Positions 8,423-17,792 are shown, numbered from the stretch's first letter. The stretch is 40,667 nucleotides of DNA from Candidatus Cryptobacteroides excrementavium (GCA_017695025.1 JADILX010000079.1:1-40667), one strand, 5' to 3'. Translations and numbers: made by a program. Notes: a model not told the origin generated them from the sequence alone.

Positions 8423-9460
8423 ATGAAAAACAGCAGAATTTTCTTTTTTGCGGCAATGGCCGCAGCGGCAATTGCCATGACAGGATGCAAAGACGACACC
8501 GAACCGGGAAGCAAACCGTCAGATGTACAGGGGCTTTTCATCAATGAGGTCTGCTCCAACCCTACAGATGAAATAGACTGGATTGAACTGTACAATGCTT
8601 CTGGGGCGGACATAGACCTTAGCGGCTATCATCTTCAGGATGACAAGGGAAGTGAGGAGGAATACACCTTCCCTGCAGGGAGCAAGATAGCATCAGGGGA
8701 ATTCTATGTCCTCGTCGGAGCAAAGAACAATCCTGACGGAGGCACATTCGGGTTCGGGATATCATCAGGAGGAGACCAGTTGACCCTGCTTGACGAGGCA
8801 TATGCAGTGATTGACCAGGTGGTTGTCCCTGAAATGGATACAGATTTCACCTATGCAAGGACTGAAGACGGAGGCTCTGCGTGGGAAAAAGTGAATGGCG
8901 GCACCAAAGGCAGAAGCAACAGCGAATCACCTGATCAGCCAGGCTCTGATATTCCGTCCGGGATAGACTATTCAGGACTCAGACTGAACGAACTCAACGG
9001 CAACGACAAGTTCATCGAACTCTACAATACTTCCGACAAGGCGATAGACATTACCGGATGCAGGATTTACAAAGATGCCGAAAAGACCGTATTCACAGCA
9101 GACGGAGTCACAATAGAAGCACATGGATTTATCACTCTGCTGTCAGAAGACCTGTATGAAGGCATGGAGGTCCCTGAAGGTACACTGATATTTACCTCAG
9201 GTCTCTCGGCAGACAAGTCCGTAATGATAGAACTTCTGGCCCCAGATGGGGAACAACTGGATGTATTCAAGAACCTGAGCGAAGCTCTTGGCGAAACATG
9301 GGGAGAAGATGACGGAAAATACAACAGCAAGGACAAGGAGGTAAAGCCTTCATTTGCCAGAGTTGCAGACGGTACCGGAGACTGGTATATCATGACATCT
9401 ACCCAGGGCAAAAGCAACAGCGATGCTGAAAAGGTCGAAGATGAAAAAATCGTGTGGTAA
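8423..9460 (+). CDS. Lipoprotein with two lamin-tail domains (LTD)
   Basis: Lipobox AMTGC; two LTD-like units: LFINEVCSNPTDEIDWIELYNASGADIDLSGYHLQDD and LRLNELNGNDKFIELYNTSDKAIDITGCRIYKD. Start at MKNSRIFFF (8423) preferred over 8390. Confidence 0.85.
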   Translation: MKNSRIFFFAAMAAAAIAMTGCKDDTEPGSKPSDVQGLFINEVCSNPTDEIDWIELYNASGADIDLSGYHLQDDKGSEEEYTFPAGSKIASGEFYVLVGAKNNPDGGTFGFGISSGGDQLTLLDEAYAVIDQVVVPEMDTDFTYARTEDGGSAWEKVNGGTKGRSNSESPDQPGSDIPSGIDYSGLRLNELNGNDKFIELYNTSDKAIDITGCRIYKDAEKTVFTADGVTIEAHGFITLLSEDLYEGMEVPEGTLIFTSGLSADKSVMIELLAPDGEQLDVFKNLSEALGETWGEDDGKYNSKDKEVKPSFARVADGTGDWYIMTSTQGKSNSDAEKVEDEKIVW

Positions 9461-9487
9461 GAAATCCATATAGATGAAGTATCTATG

Positions 9488-9530
9488 AAGGGTGCGGCAA
9501 GAGATGTGAATGTCTGCACCCTTTATTGTT
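9488..9530 (+). terminator. Hairpin downstream of the LTD gene (possible weak terminator or attenuator)
   Basis: AAGGGTGC (9488-9495) pairs perfectly with GCACCCTT (9516-9523); followed by TATTGTTG rather than a true U tract. Confidence 0.4.
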
Positions 9531-9562
9531 GTACAGACAGGATATAAGACAGAAAAACTATC

Positions 9563-10693
9563 ATGAAAAAAGTAACAGCAGTTCTGACAGGGCTTATTCT
9601 GTCCCTGAAATTCATAATTGCCGGAGACGGAGGCAATACCCTGAAATTCATATATTGCTCTGATGTCCATTACGGGCTGGAAAGGGAATTCAGAGGCTCA
9701 GAGACAACTGCGGATTCGGTGAACCGGGCAATGCTGGCGTCTTTCAGGATGCTTGAGGAGGCATTGCTTCCGGAGGACGGAGGAGTCCTTTCCGGGGAAA
9801 TCTTCGGGAAGCCGGACTTCGTAGTATGTACAGGCGATATTGCAAACAGGATGGAAGACGGAGTCCAGACGGCGTCCGAGTCATGGGAACAGTTCTGCAG
9901 GGACTGGAGCAGATATTGCACCATAGGACAGGAGCAGGCACATTCAGAGGGAAGTTCATGCGGGACTGTCCCTCTGTACCTCGTGCCGGGCAACCACGAC
10001 ATTTCAAATGCCATCGGCTATCCCTCTCCACTGGATCCCGAAACAGACGATGCAAGTGCGGAAGGCATCTACAGGCTGATGACAGGTGACACCGGTACCC
10101 AGCCATTCGACTACACCACCGACAAGACCCATTTCTCATTTGTAATCGACAGCATAAGATTTGTCTTCATGGGAATGTGGCCTGACATGGACATGAGGTC
10201 ATGGTTTGACAATGAGACCGCTGAAGACAATGGCATGCCGGCCATCATCTTTACTCACGACCCGCCCGAGGCCGAAGCCAAGCATTTCACCAATCCGAAC
10301 GGCAACCACAGCATCAACATCAAGGACAGGTTCCAGAACCTTCTCTGCGACACTTGCTCTGTAAGAAATGTAGACCGCAGGCCATACGGCAACTGGAGAG
10401 ATCTGGAGCATTTCTTCAGGTCGCACCCATGTATAAAGGCGTATTTCCATGGAGACCAGAATTACAATGAGTTTTACACATGGCACGGACCGGACAACTC
10501 CATCTCCCTCCCGGTATTCAGGGTGGACTCCCCTATGAAAGGCTTCTGGTCATCGTCCGACGAGACACTGCTCTCGTTCATTGTGGTGACCATAGATACC
10601 GTAGACATGACACTGACTGCACGGGAATGTCTCTGGAATACAGACAAGGCCCCAGGCCTTACATGGGGCGAAAACGTCTCTATAAGCCTGTAG
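9563..10693 (+). CDS. Exported calcineurin-like metallophosphoesterase
   Basis: Signal peptide, then FIYCSDVHYG (DxH), VCTGDIANRM (GDxxxR), YLVPGNHDIS (GNHD), IIFTHDPPE. Confidence 0.87.
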   Translation: MKKVTAVLTGLILSLKFIIAGDGGNTLKFIYCSDVHYGLEREFRGSETTADSVNRAMLASFRMLEEALLPEDGGVLSGEIFGKPDFVVCTGDIANRMEDGVQTASESWEQFCRDWSRYCTIGQEQAHSEGSSCGTVPLYLVPGNHDISNAIGYPSPLDPETDDASAEGIYRLMTGDTGTQPFDYTTDKTHFSFVIDSIRFVFMGMWPDMDMRSWFDNETAEDNGMPAIIFTHDPPEAEAKHFTNPNGNHSINIKDRFQNLLCDTCSVRNVDRRPYGNWRDLEHFFRSHPCIKAYFHGDQNYNEFYTWHGPDNSISLPVFRVDSPMKGFWSSSDETLLSFIVVTIDTVDMTLTARECLWNTDKAPGLTWGENVSISL

Positions 10694-10700
10694 AAAGGGG

Positions 10701-10741
10701 AAAAGAGGGTGAGCCAAAAGTCTGACTCTCCCCTCTTTTTT
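10701..10741 (+). terminator. Rho-independent terminator after the phosphoesterase gene
   Basis: AAAAGAGGGtGAG-ccaaaagtctga-CTCtcCCCTCT followed by TTTTT, 8 bp after the stop codon. Confidence 0.7.
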
Positions 10742-10864
10742 ATCCGTACTCCTGATGGAGTCTTGTTTAAATACTCAATTCTCACGAAGGGAAAAATCCT
10801 TTTGGCACATCCTCTTCTTGTATTATGTCGCCTATAAGATCTATGAAGACGACTGCATCTGTGG

Positions 10865-12445
10865 TTACAGTCCTGAAGGAGTCTCGAAAATTTCTACTCC
10901 AGTACACAGTGATGACAATCCGCTTTTCTTTCCGTATGCAACATATACTTTAAGAAGTCCGTCAGGGACACATCCTTGTATTGAACAATAGCCGGAATAA
11001 GTGAACAGACTTGTACATTCATACAGATCAAGAATCTGCAGACTCGGGCAGTTGTTTATCTTGACGCCATATATCGTGCTCCCTGATATTTTAAGTACCG
11101 TCGAAGTTTCTCCATTGCTTCCAGTCAGACTTGCATCAGGAGAATCACTTTCAAGATTTATATAATAAATATACCTGCTGCATATAATCTCTTCCCAAGG
11201 ATTACCTTTCAGTTTGAGTGAAGTGTTCCCGCCCATCGTACTTTCATAGACACTTGTATTGGTGAAATCTACGGTCTTGATATTATTGTTTGAACAATCC
11301 AGCTGTTCCACCCGGGAGAAATTTTCAAGCCCTTCAAGAGACTCAATATTCTTTCCGCTGACATTCAGGGATTTGCTTGTCTTACCGATACTGGTAATTT
11401 CACACTCAGGAGCATCGTAACCTATTGTCACTACAAAACCCACATCTGCAAGTGCCTGTCTGAAATTCGGGTCAGGAATCTCTATTATCTGCACATTTGA
11501 GCCTCTCTGTATAAATGCGACAGTACACGACATGCTGCCGTCGCTTGAAGTCAGGGTCACCTGTTCGGCTCTGGTCTCATCTCCGGCTGCAGCATTTGCT
11601 GTGAATGTCATCGTCCTTTCTGTTATGGTCTCCGGGGCAACACCGGCCTGAGGATCCGGCTGATAGGAGAGCCATGACGGGACACTGCCTGAAGAGAACG
11701 AGACGTTATAGGCGACATTGGTCTTTACGGTCACCTCCACCGGAGTTCCCTGCTCAAGCAGGTACGAAGATTCCCCATCCATTTGCAGCAATAACTTTTT
11801 ATCCTGAACAATTGTAATGTTCTTCGTAGTCTCGCCTGCAGTGAAAGATATGCTTGCCTCCCTGGTTTCATATTCATCGGTCTCGGCAATATCAAAATAA
11901 AACGCATATACATCGGAGGCAACAATATCTTCACCTTCCACATGTGTAATCCAGTCCGCATACTCCTCCGGAACAGACCAGGTCACCTGCTTGTTGGAAC
12001 TTACGTTCACACCGATCCGGTAGCCGTCACGGGCCACATCATAATGGTCTTTAAAGAATGTCAGCAGATCATCTGCCTTCTGGACGACATAGAGTTTCGC
12101 GGTCTTGTCTCCGCAGACAAAGGAGAATTCCTCCGTGCGGATTTCAGCCGTCCCGATATTCCCGTCGGCAGAAAAAGTCACTGCATCACCGTTTTCACCC
12201 GAAGTCCTGTCCGGATGGCACCAGGTATCCTTTCCGATAAGCCGCCATTCACCGGTACTTTCCACTGTCACGGAAGACAGGCTGCCATCAGCGAGCGTGC
12301 CGTCCTTAAGGAATGTCACAGACTCTGCACTGAGACTGATAGACGCCGTATCCGCTGGTGTCTCCGGAGTTTTTTCGTCTGCACAAGCCACCATGAGAAA
12401 AGTCGCCGTGATGGCTGCCGCAATATTCAATATATTGTATCTCAT
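10865..12445 (-). CDS. PUL-associated lipoprotein with BACON-like repeats and a C-terminal leucine-rich-repeat-like region
   Basis: Lipobox FLMVAC; about three BACON-like Ig units (e.g. VTVESTGEWRLI...LYVVQKAD, NVSSNKQVTWSVPEEYADWI...ITIVQDK, VKTNVAYNVSFSSGSVPSWLS...VAFIQRG), then LNVSGKNIESLEGLENFSRVEQLDCSNNNIKTVDF (LRR-like). Confidence 0.8.
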   Translation of the reverse strand: MRYNILNIAAAITATFLMVACADEKTPETPADTASISLSAESVTFLKDGTLADGSLSSVTVESTGEWRLIGKDTWCHPDRTSGENGDAVTFSADGNIGTAEIRTEEFSFVCGDKTAKLYVVQKADDLLTFFKDHYDVARDGYRIGVNVSSNKQVTWSVPEEYADWITHVEGEDIVASDVYAFYFDIAETDEYETREASISFTAGETTKNITIVQDKKLLLQMDGESSYLLEQGTPVEVTVKTNVAYNVSFSSGSVPSWLSYQPDPQAGVAPETITERTMTFTANAAAGDETRAEQVTLTSSDGSMSCTVAFIQRGSNVQIIEIPDPNFRQALADVGFVVTIGYDAPECEITSIGKTSKSLNVSGKNIESLEGLENFSRVEQLDCSNNNIKTVDFTNTSVYESTMGGNTSLKLKGNPWEEIICSRYIYYINLESDSPDASLTGSNGETSTVLKISGSTIYGVKINNCPSLQILDLYECTSLFTYSGYCSIQGCVPDGLLKVYVAYGKKSGLSSLCTGVEIFETPSGL

Positions 12446-12463
12446 AATATTGTCATTAATTTG

Positions 12464-13891
12464 TTACCAATCTACCCCATGGTTGATACCCGAGTGACGG
12501 ATTTCTTCATCATACAATGCCCTTGATATCTGCCCGAGTTTGCTTTCATAACTGCCTTTGACCTCATTCCCGTCTTTGACATCAAGATTGTACACTATCT
12601 GCACTCCATATCCCTCGTCTCTGACCTGCTTGAGATTAGGTTCATACATTTCTCCTCCGTCAGGGCCGAATGCAAAAGGATACGGCCCGTACTGGCTTTT
12701 TTCCATTCCTTTTATCTTTGACCACCCGTTACTGTAGTCATAAGACATGTACATCGACCAGTATGCATAGTCTATGAAATCACCTGGCTCGACACCATTG
12801 ACATCATACGGGAAACCATTGGTCATTCCGGAGCCTATATAATATACTGTCAGAAGCCGGTCCGGGAGCAGGCGTTTCACTTCATAGCACAATTTTTCAT
12901 AAGGGAGAGGGCCATTGTCTTCAAACCCGGGCTGTGGATTCTCCGTATAGCCGGCATGTTCCTCATCGAAATCCACGACATCGAGATCATAGGTCTCCAT
13001 GATGGACTTGATCTCTGCAGCAAGAGTCTTTATGTCTGCATCTGTGAGATTGGACTGGCCTACACCGTCCCCGTTCGGCAGGAATGTAAGGCCCACTTTA
13101 ATGCCCTTCTCCTGCAAAGGCCTGATATATTTGTCTCTGTTCTGCAGCATAGCCTCTATATTGCTGTTGAAATTGATATAGACCCTGCCAGTTTCTTCAT
13201 TGAACTTGATATCAGCGGCAAAAAGGTTGACAATATCGAAAAGTGGCTTTCCGCTTGTAGCAAGGGTCCATTCTCCTGCATTAAGAGGATTGTATCCGCT
13301 CTCGACATAGCAGATGGTCACTATACCGCTTTCCTTTGCGGCCGATGGCCTGTCACCGAGCATCTTGAACACAAAGTATTTGACCGTATCGGCAGCCGAC
13401 ACCTTCACGGACTCTGTAGTGACTCTCAGCGGCAGTACATATGTGCCTTCGTCAAGACCGTCAGGGCTGACTGTCATGTCAAATTCATAAGAGACCCTGT
13501 CTCCCGGGGCAATGGCGATCCTGCCATTGTCCTCCAATGTGACATTTTCAGCAGGAAGGGCCTTGAATGAAGTCTCATGCTGCGAATTATATTCATCCAT
13601 AAGGTCATCTGACGGCTCAGGGATGAAACTGAAGTCTACAATGGCATTATGCCTGTTGGTCAATGCTGCCTGCAGTCTGATGGTAACAGGCTCTGTGCGG
13701 ACTTCCATGGCAGCAAGGCGCGGATTGTCCAGGACATTACAGTAGCCAAGGACTGTCATGGTGTTCTCCAGTCTGGATGTATCGCCGGCCAGGTCTGTCT
13801 CGATTGCCTCCGTACAGGATACAAGAGGCAGCATGCCGGCAGCGGCTATAGCCAGACTCGTCATCAATGTATGTGTTTTCATATTTTTCAC
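12464..13891 (-). CDS. Lipoprotein: DUF1735 (BT_3987-like) N-terminal domain plus GH18 endo-beta-N-acetylglucosaminidase-like catalytic domain
   Basis: Lipobox LPLVSC; GH18 DxxDxDxE motif present as YDLDVVDFDEEHAGY; KVGLTFLPNGDGVGQSNLTD, DYAYWSMYMSYDYSNGW; resembles EndoH/F-type GH18 enzymes of Bacteroides N-glycan loci. Confidence 0.85.
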   Translation of the reverse strand: MKNMKTHTLMTSLAIAAAGMLPLVSCTEAIETDLAGDTSRLENTMTVLGYCNVLDNPRLAAMEVRTEPVTIRLQAALTNRHNAIVDFSFIPEPSDDLMDEYNSQHETSFKALPAENVTLEDNGRIAIAPGDRVSYEFDMTVSPDGLDEGTYVLPLRVTTESVKVSAADTVKYFVFKMLGDRPSAAKESGIVTICYVESGYNPLNAGEWTLATSGKPLFDIVNLFAADIKFNEETGRVYINFNSNIEAMLQNRDKYIRPLQEKGIKVGLTFLPNGDGVGQSNLTDADIKTLAAEIKSIMETYDLDVVDFDEEHAGYTENPQPGFEDNGPLPYEKLCYEVKRLLPDRLLTVYYIGSGMTNGFPYDVNGVEPGDFIDYAYWSMYMSYDYSNGWSKIKGMEKSQYGPYPFAFGPDGGEMYEPNLKQVRDEGYGVQIVYNLDVKDGNEVKGSYESKLGQISRALYDEEIRHSGINHGVDW

Positions 13892-13900
13892 GATTTGTTG

Positions 13901-15094
13901 TTATTCTGCCTCAGGCAATGATACCGGCACCCAAAGGAGGTTTGCATCCTTTGCCTTGCCGTTGTTGCCGTATGCGGTATAGTCTGTGATTGTGCTTCCC
14001 TGTCCTTCATCAAATTTCCAGTAGCCGATCAGGCCTGAGGATGCAGGATCGACTTCATACTGGTTCAGAGAGATTTCTTCAGGGGTCCTTACGAGGTTCC
14101 ATATGCGGCATTCGCTGATCATTCCGTCAAGTTCCCTGCCGGAGGCATATGAATAGCCTATATGGAAATACTGGTCCCCTCTGTCTGATGTACCCGGAGT
14201 CACAAGGTCCATGCTGCCCCAAGGCGACACCGTTTTCCTGTAGGCCTCCTCCCCGTTGAAGTACACTATCACTTCACCTGTAGCAGCATTACCGGTAGCC
14301 GCCACGTGTGTCCATTCACCTGGTGTAAGTGCACATACCTCCGGCCCGACCCCTTTTGCAGGGATATTGCCTGAAGGTGTCACTACCTGCAATTGGTTCG
14401 GCTCCAAGCCATCATCACTTATCCTTATGAGGAGGCGTCTCTCCATCCCCATTACGGACTGGATACCGGGCAGGAACTCACGCACATTTATCAGAGCCTC
14501 AAGAGTAAAGTCAGAGATGGCCCGGAACGGAGCGGCACTCTCTGCCCCTGATTCGAAAGACTCGAACTCGATATAGTTGGACTTCTCCATGTCTGCAACA
14601 ACATTTATTATGGCTCCACCTTTGAACACATAATATGAAGTTTTCGCAGACGAAAGTATGTCAATATCTGCATGCGACACAGTGACCGGCAGCACATACG
14701 TCCTGGTCAACGAAAGCCGGTCGAGTCCTGTAAACGTTATCGTCACAGGCTCCGACTCGACAGTACCATGAAAAAGCCTGGTCTGCATGGACGAGAACGA
14801 GTAGTTCGCCTCGGGCAATATGACAGCCTCATCATAGTATGCCTTGTTGTAGATTTCGACAAGCGACGGTTCTACACTGTATGTAATATCCAGATCCCTG
14901 TCCTCTGGTCTGGCAAGGGAGACAGTCAGGATCTCTTCACTCGATGTCGTGGAAGCCTTCAGCACGGTACTTGTGACTTGCTCCCCGGAAATGAACAGTT
15001 TGTTGTCATATGTCCATTCCCTCTCCTGGCATCCGGCAGCGAGCATCAGTGCCATGACCGCAGCCGACAATTTCAATATATTGGTATTCATCAT
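13901..15094 (-). CDS. Lipoprotein: DUF1735 domain plus LamG/concanavalin-like domain, putative surface glycan-binding protein
   Basis: Lipobox LAAGC; N-terminal DUF1735-like region ending TRTYVLPVTVSHADIDILSSAKTSYYVFKGG; C-terminal EFESFESG...FTLEALINVREF...GEWTHVAATGNAATGEVIVYFNGEEAYRKTV...GLIGYWKFDEGQG. Confidence 0.8.
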   Translation of the reverse strand: MMNTNILKLSAAVMALMLAAGCQEREWTYDNKLFISGEQVTSTVLKASTTSSEEILTVSLARPEDRDLDITYSVEPSLVEIYNKAYYDEAVILPEANYSFSSMQTRLFHGTVESEPVTITFTGLDRLSLTRTYVLPVTVSHADIDILSSAKTSYYVFKGGAIINVVADMEKSNYIEFESFESGAESAAPFRAISDFTLEALINVREFLPGIQSVMGMERRLLIRISDDGLEPNQLQVVTPSGNIPAKGVGPEVCALTPGEWTHVAATGNAATGEVIVYFNGEEAYRKTVSPWGSMDLVTPGTSDRGDQYFHIGYSYASGRELDGMISECRIWNLVRTPEEISLNQYEVDPASSGLIGYWKFDEGQGSTITDYTAYGNNGKAKDANLLWVPVSLPEAE

Positions 15095-15097
15095 GTT

Positions 15098-16168
15098 CTA
15101 ATTGTTGAAAGAAGGATTGAGAATAGTTATTGCAGCACGGCTCATGGCGTAGTCCATATCATTGCCATAATAGTCCCGCTGTATCTGATATATTCCGAGC
15201 CCGGCCTTTACAATATCTGTCTCCTGTGACTTTACCCACCATGCGGTCTCGGATATTGCAGGTACAGAAGTCCCGTCAGGCAACATAAGATATCCTGCCG
15301 AAGAATTGGAGGAAGATGTCGTACTTGCCACCGGTATGAACCTGTCTGCAGGCACTCCTTCCTGGGCCAGATCCCTCACGGCTGTCATTACAGCACTGAT
15401 ATGCTCTTCATTTTCCGTACGGACTACAAGGAAATCAGCATCATCAAGTATAGACTTGTCTGCAAGCAGATGCATGCTGTTGCCCTCCAGGATGAACATC
15501 ATATCAGGGCTGGCATCCAGCCATTCCCTCAGCCTTGCCTCAAATGCAGTCTGACGGGCGGTCTCAAGAGCCTTCATGTCTTCATCAAGGTGTGCAGGAT
15601 TGACAGGATCATACCATACGGCGATACCGTCATACCCGTTTTGTGCGCATAGAGGCAGCAGTCTGTCAAGACAGGCGTCCATATAGTCAAGAAATCCGTC
15701 GTTGCCTCCCGTTTCCGGAGCATTGCTTCCGGAGGCATCGGTATCGTTTCCTGCGGATGTTTCCTCCCAGTCATCCAGCATGGACGCATAATCTATCTCA
15801 TACAGCACCTTTGTCCCTTTCTGTGTCTGTATCTGATGCATTTCATCTGCCTCCCACTGGTCTACAAGTTCGGGATACATGAGCACTACTGCATCAAGGC
15901 TGTCAGGAAGCGCAGTAAGTCTGTCTGACTGTCCTCCGGCAAATGATGCACTGTTGTCAAACCAGCCTATCACCACCTTGTGATCCGATGCCTTGTAATC
16001 CCTGAGGGCCTGGAGGTATTGTTTGTAGAGTTCCGGAAACTGCCCGCTGACGGACGGACTATTTATGTCCACGCTCTCCGGGCTTGTCCAGTCTGAACAG
16101 GATGTAAGCCCTGCGAATGCCACGACAGCGGCTGCGGCCATACAGAAAATATTTTTGGTTGTCTTCAT
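15098..16168 (-). CDS. GH18-like lipoprotein without canonical catalytic acids (putative glycan-binding pseudo-enzyme)
   Basis: Start at MKTTKNIFCMAAAAVVAFAGLTSCSDW (16168) with lipobox; VVIGWFDN, YDGIAVWYDPVN at the position expected for DGxDxDxE. ORF track start 16246 would overlap SusD and is not preferred. Confidence 0.75.
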   Translation of the reverse strand: MKTTKNIFCMAAAAVVAFAGLTSCSDWTSPESVDINSPSVSGQFPELYKQYLQALRDYKASDHKVVIGWFDNSASFAGGQSDRLTALPDSLDAVVLMYPELVDQWEADEMHQIQTQKGTKVLYEIDYASMLDDWEETSAGNDTDASGSNAPETGGNDGFLDYMDACLDRLLPLCAQNGYDGIAVWYDPVNPAHLDEDMKALETARQTAFEARLREWLDASPDMMFILEGNSMHLLADKSILDDADFLVVRTENEEHISAVMTAVRDLAQEGVPADRFIPVASTTSSSNSSAGYLMLPDGTSVPAISETAWWVKSQETDIVKAGLGIYQIQRDYYGNDMDYAMSRAAITILNPSFNN

Positions 16169-16172
16169 ATCT

Positions 16173-17792
16173 TTAGTCATTAGTCTTTTTTGCCCACCAC
16201 AAGTCTGTCCCCATAGTGTCCTGTCCTCTAAGCATGGAAACAGCATCTGACATATATGGATTGTTGGTATACTCCGCCTGCGGATACGGCATTCTGCGTG
16301 CTCCTCTGGACGAATCTACAACACCTCCGGAGCGATTGCCTTCCGGACTTGCCGGGAACAGCACAGGGTATCCGGTGCGGCGGTAGTCTGACCATGCCTC
16401 ATGGCCGATAATCCAGTTGGCTATCCATTTCTGTGTGATGATACGCTGCTGGACCTTATCATCGTCCTGCCACATCACACCAGGCACACCGGAGACAGGC
16501 TCCACCCTCGTATTTTCATTGTCCTCAGTCCAAGGGTCTGTATACGACACCGTCACATTCTGCACATTGCTGCTGATATATGACTCGGCACCTGTCACCC
16601 CGTACTGCTGGAAAGAAAGGCTGATACCTTTTTCATAGAAATCTTTTGCCGTACCTCCCGGGATATCGATACCATATACAGCCTCGGCTTCAGCCTTGAG
16701 GAATGCGACTTCTGCTGCATTCATCCACACAAGCGGACTCTGTGCCGTGAAGTTGATGCCGGAATACTTATGTCCGGCTTCATTTATTGCAGGACGCTGG
16801 ATACCCCTTCTGACCCCGCAATATTGCTGTCCAGGCCATTCAGAATCTATGAAATATGCCGGACGGCGAGGGTCATTGTAGGCATTCATATAACTTGTGA
16901 TGTCTGCAGACGCATGTGATTCACCGCCTGTCAGGCACTGGTGTCCAGAAATCTGTGCAGGGTTGTACCATGCAGAAGAGTACATCGGGTTGCCATATGT
17001 CGCAAAGACGGCAAATGTGGCATTGTCACCGTTGTCAACGAATACTCCTGCCCCGTTTTCCGTATCTACAGCAGCCTTTATGGCTTCTGTTGCGAAATCC
17101 CTGTCCACATTGATTATGCGCATAGCAAGACGCATCCTGAGCGAATTGGCAAACCTTGCCCATTTCGCCACATTGCCTCCGTATACATAGTCGGCAGTGG
17201 CAGGGAGGGATGAAGAACTGTACTCGTACAATGTAGTCGCTGCATCACCGAGTTCCCTGATCATGGTCTCATATACTGTCTGCTCACTGTCATACGGAAC
17301 GGCTATCTGGCCGTCTGCACCGATCTGCGTATATGGGATAGGGCCATAAGTATCGGCCACCCTGTGCATCACCGCCACTTTGAGGACATCCGCTATGGCA
17401 AGGGGAACCGGATCATCAGTGATTCTTTTCAGGTCGGTATAGTTGGAATAAAACAGCGGTATCACCTGGTCACTGGCAAGCAGCACCCCGGTCCAGTCGT
17501 CGGTAGCATCAAACTGCGATATGGTTGTTGCCCATGAGCCTGTATCACCGAAATATCCTCCCTGGGTACACCCGAGCAGATTGTCGGTAAACTGTGCAGT
17601 GTTGCGTTCTGTCGAGATGACAACTCCGGCCATCCCGTTCAGTGCGGCACTCAGTCCATATCCGTCAGCCTCCATCTGGTCGCGGGAGACTTCATATGGA
17701 TTGCTGTTGATCTCCAGATAGTTTGCCGTACAGGCCGAAATGGAGACTGCAGCAGCCGCAAGAATTGATTTTTTCAATATATTTCCAATCAT
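16173..17792 (-). CDS. SusD/RagB family nutrient-binding outer membrane lipoprotein
   Basis: Lipobox SISAC; NYLEINSNPYEVSRDQ, ARFANSLRMRLAMRI, AEVAFLKAEAEAVYGIDIPGGTAKDFYEKGI; directly downstream of SusC. Confidence 0.92.
   Translation of the reverse strand: MIGNILKKSILAAAAVSISACTANYLEINSNPYEVSRDQMEADGYGLSAALNGMAGVVISTERNTAQFTDNLLGCTQGGYFGDTGSWATTISQFDATDDWTGVLLASDQVIPLFYSNYTDLKRITDDPVPLAIADVLKVAVMHRVADTYGPIPYTQIGADGQIAVPYDSEQTVYETMIRELGDAATTLYEYSSSSLPATADYVYGGNVAKWARFANSLRMRLAMRIINVDRDFATEAIKAAVDTENGAGVFVDNGDNATFAVFATYGNPMYSSAWYNPAQISGHQCLTGGESHASADITSYMNAYNDPRRPAYFIDSEWPGQQYCGVRRGIQRPAINEAGHKYSGINFTAQSPLVWMNAAEVAFLKAEAEAVYGIDIPGGTAKDFYEKGISLSFQQYGVTGAESYISSNVQNVTVSYTDPWTEDNENTRVEPVSGVPGVMWQDDDKVQQRIITQKWIANWIIGHEAWSDYRRTGYPVLFPASPEGNRSGGVVDSSRGARRMPYPQAEYTNNPYMSDAVSMLRGQDTMGTDLWWAKKTND

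Noticed and set aside
10755-10991. 78-aa plus-strand ORF after the phosphoesterase
   Set aside because: Overlaps the 3' end of the BACON gene in antisense and has no recognisable features.
11942-12526. 194-aa plus-strand ORF opposite the BACON lipoprotein gene
   Set aside because: Antisense; composition unlike a folded protein, no start context.
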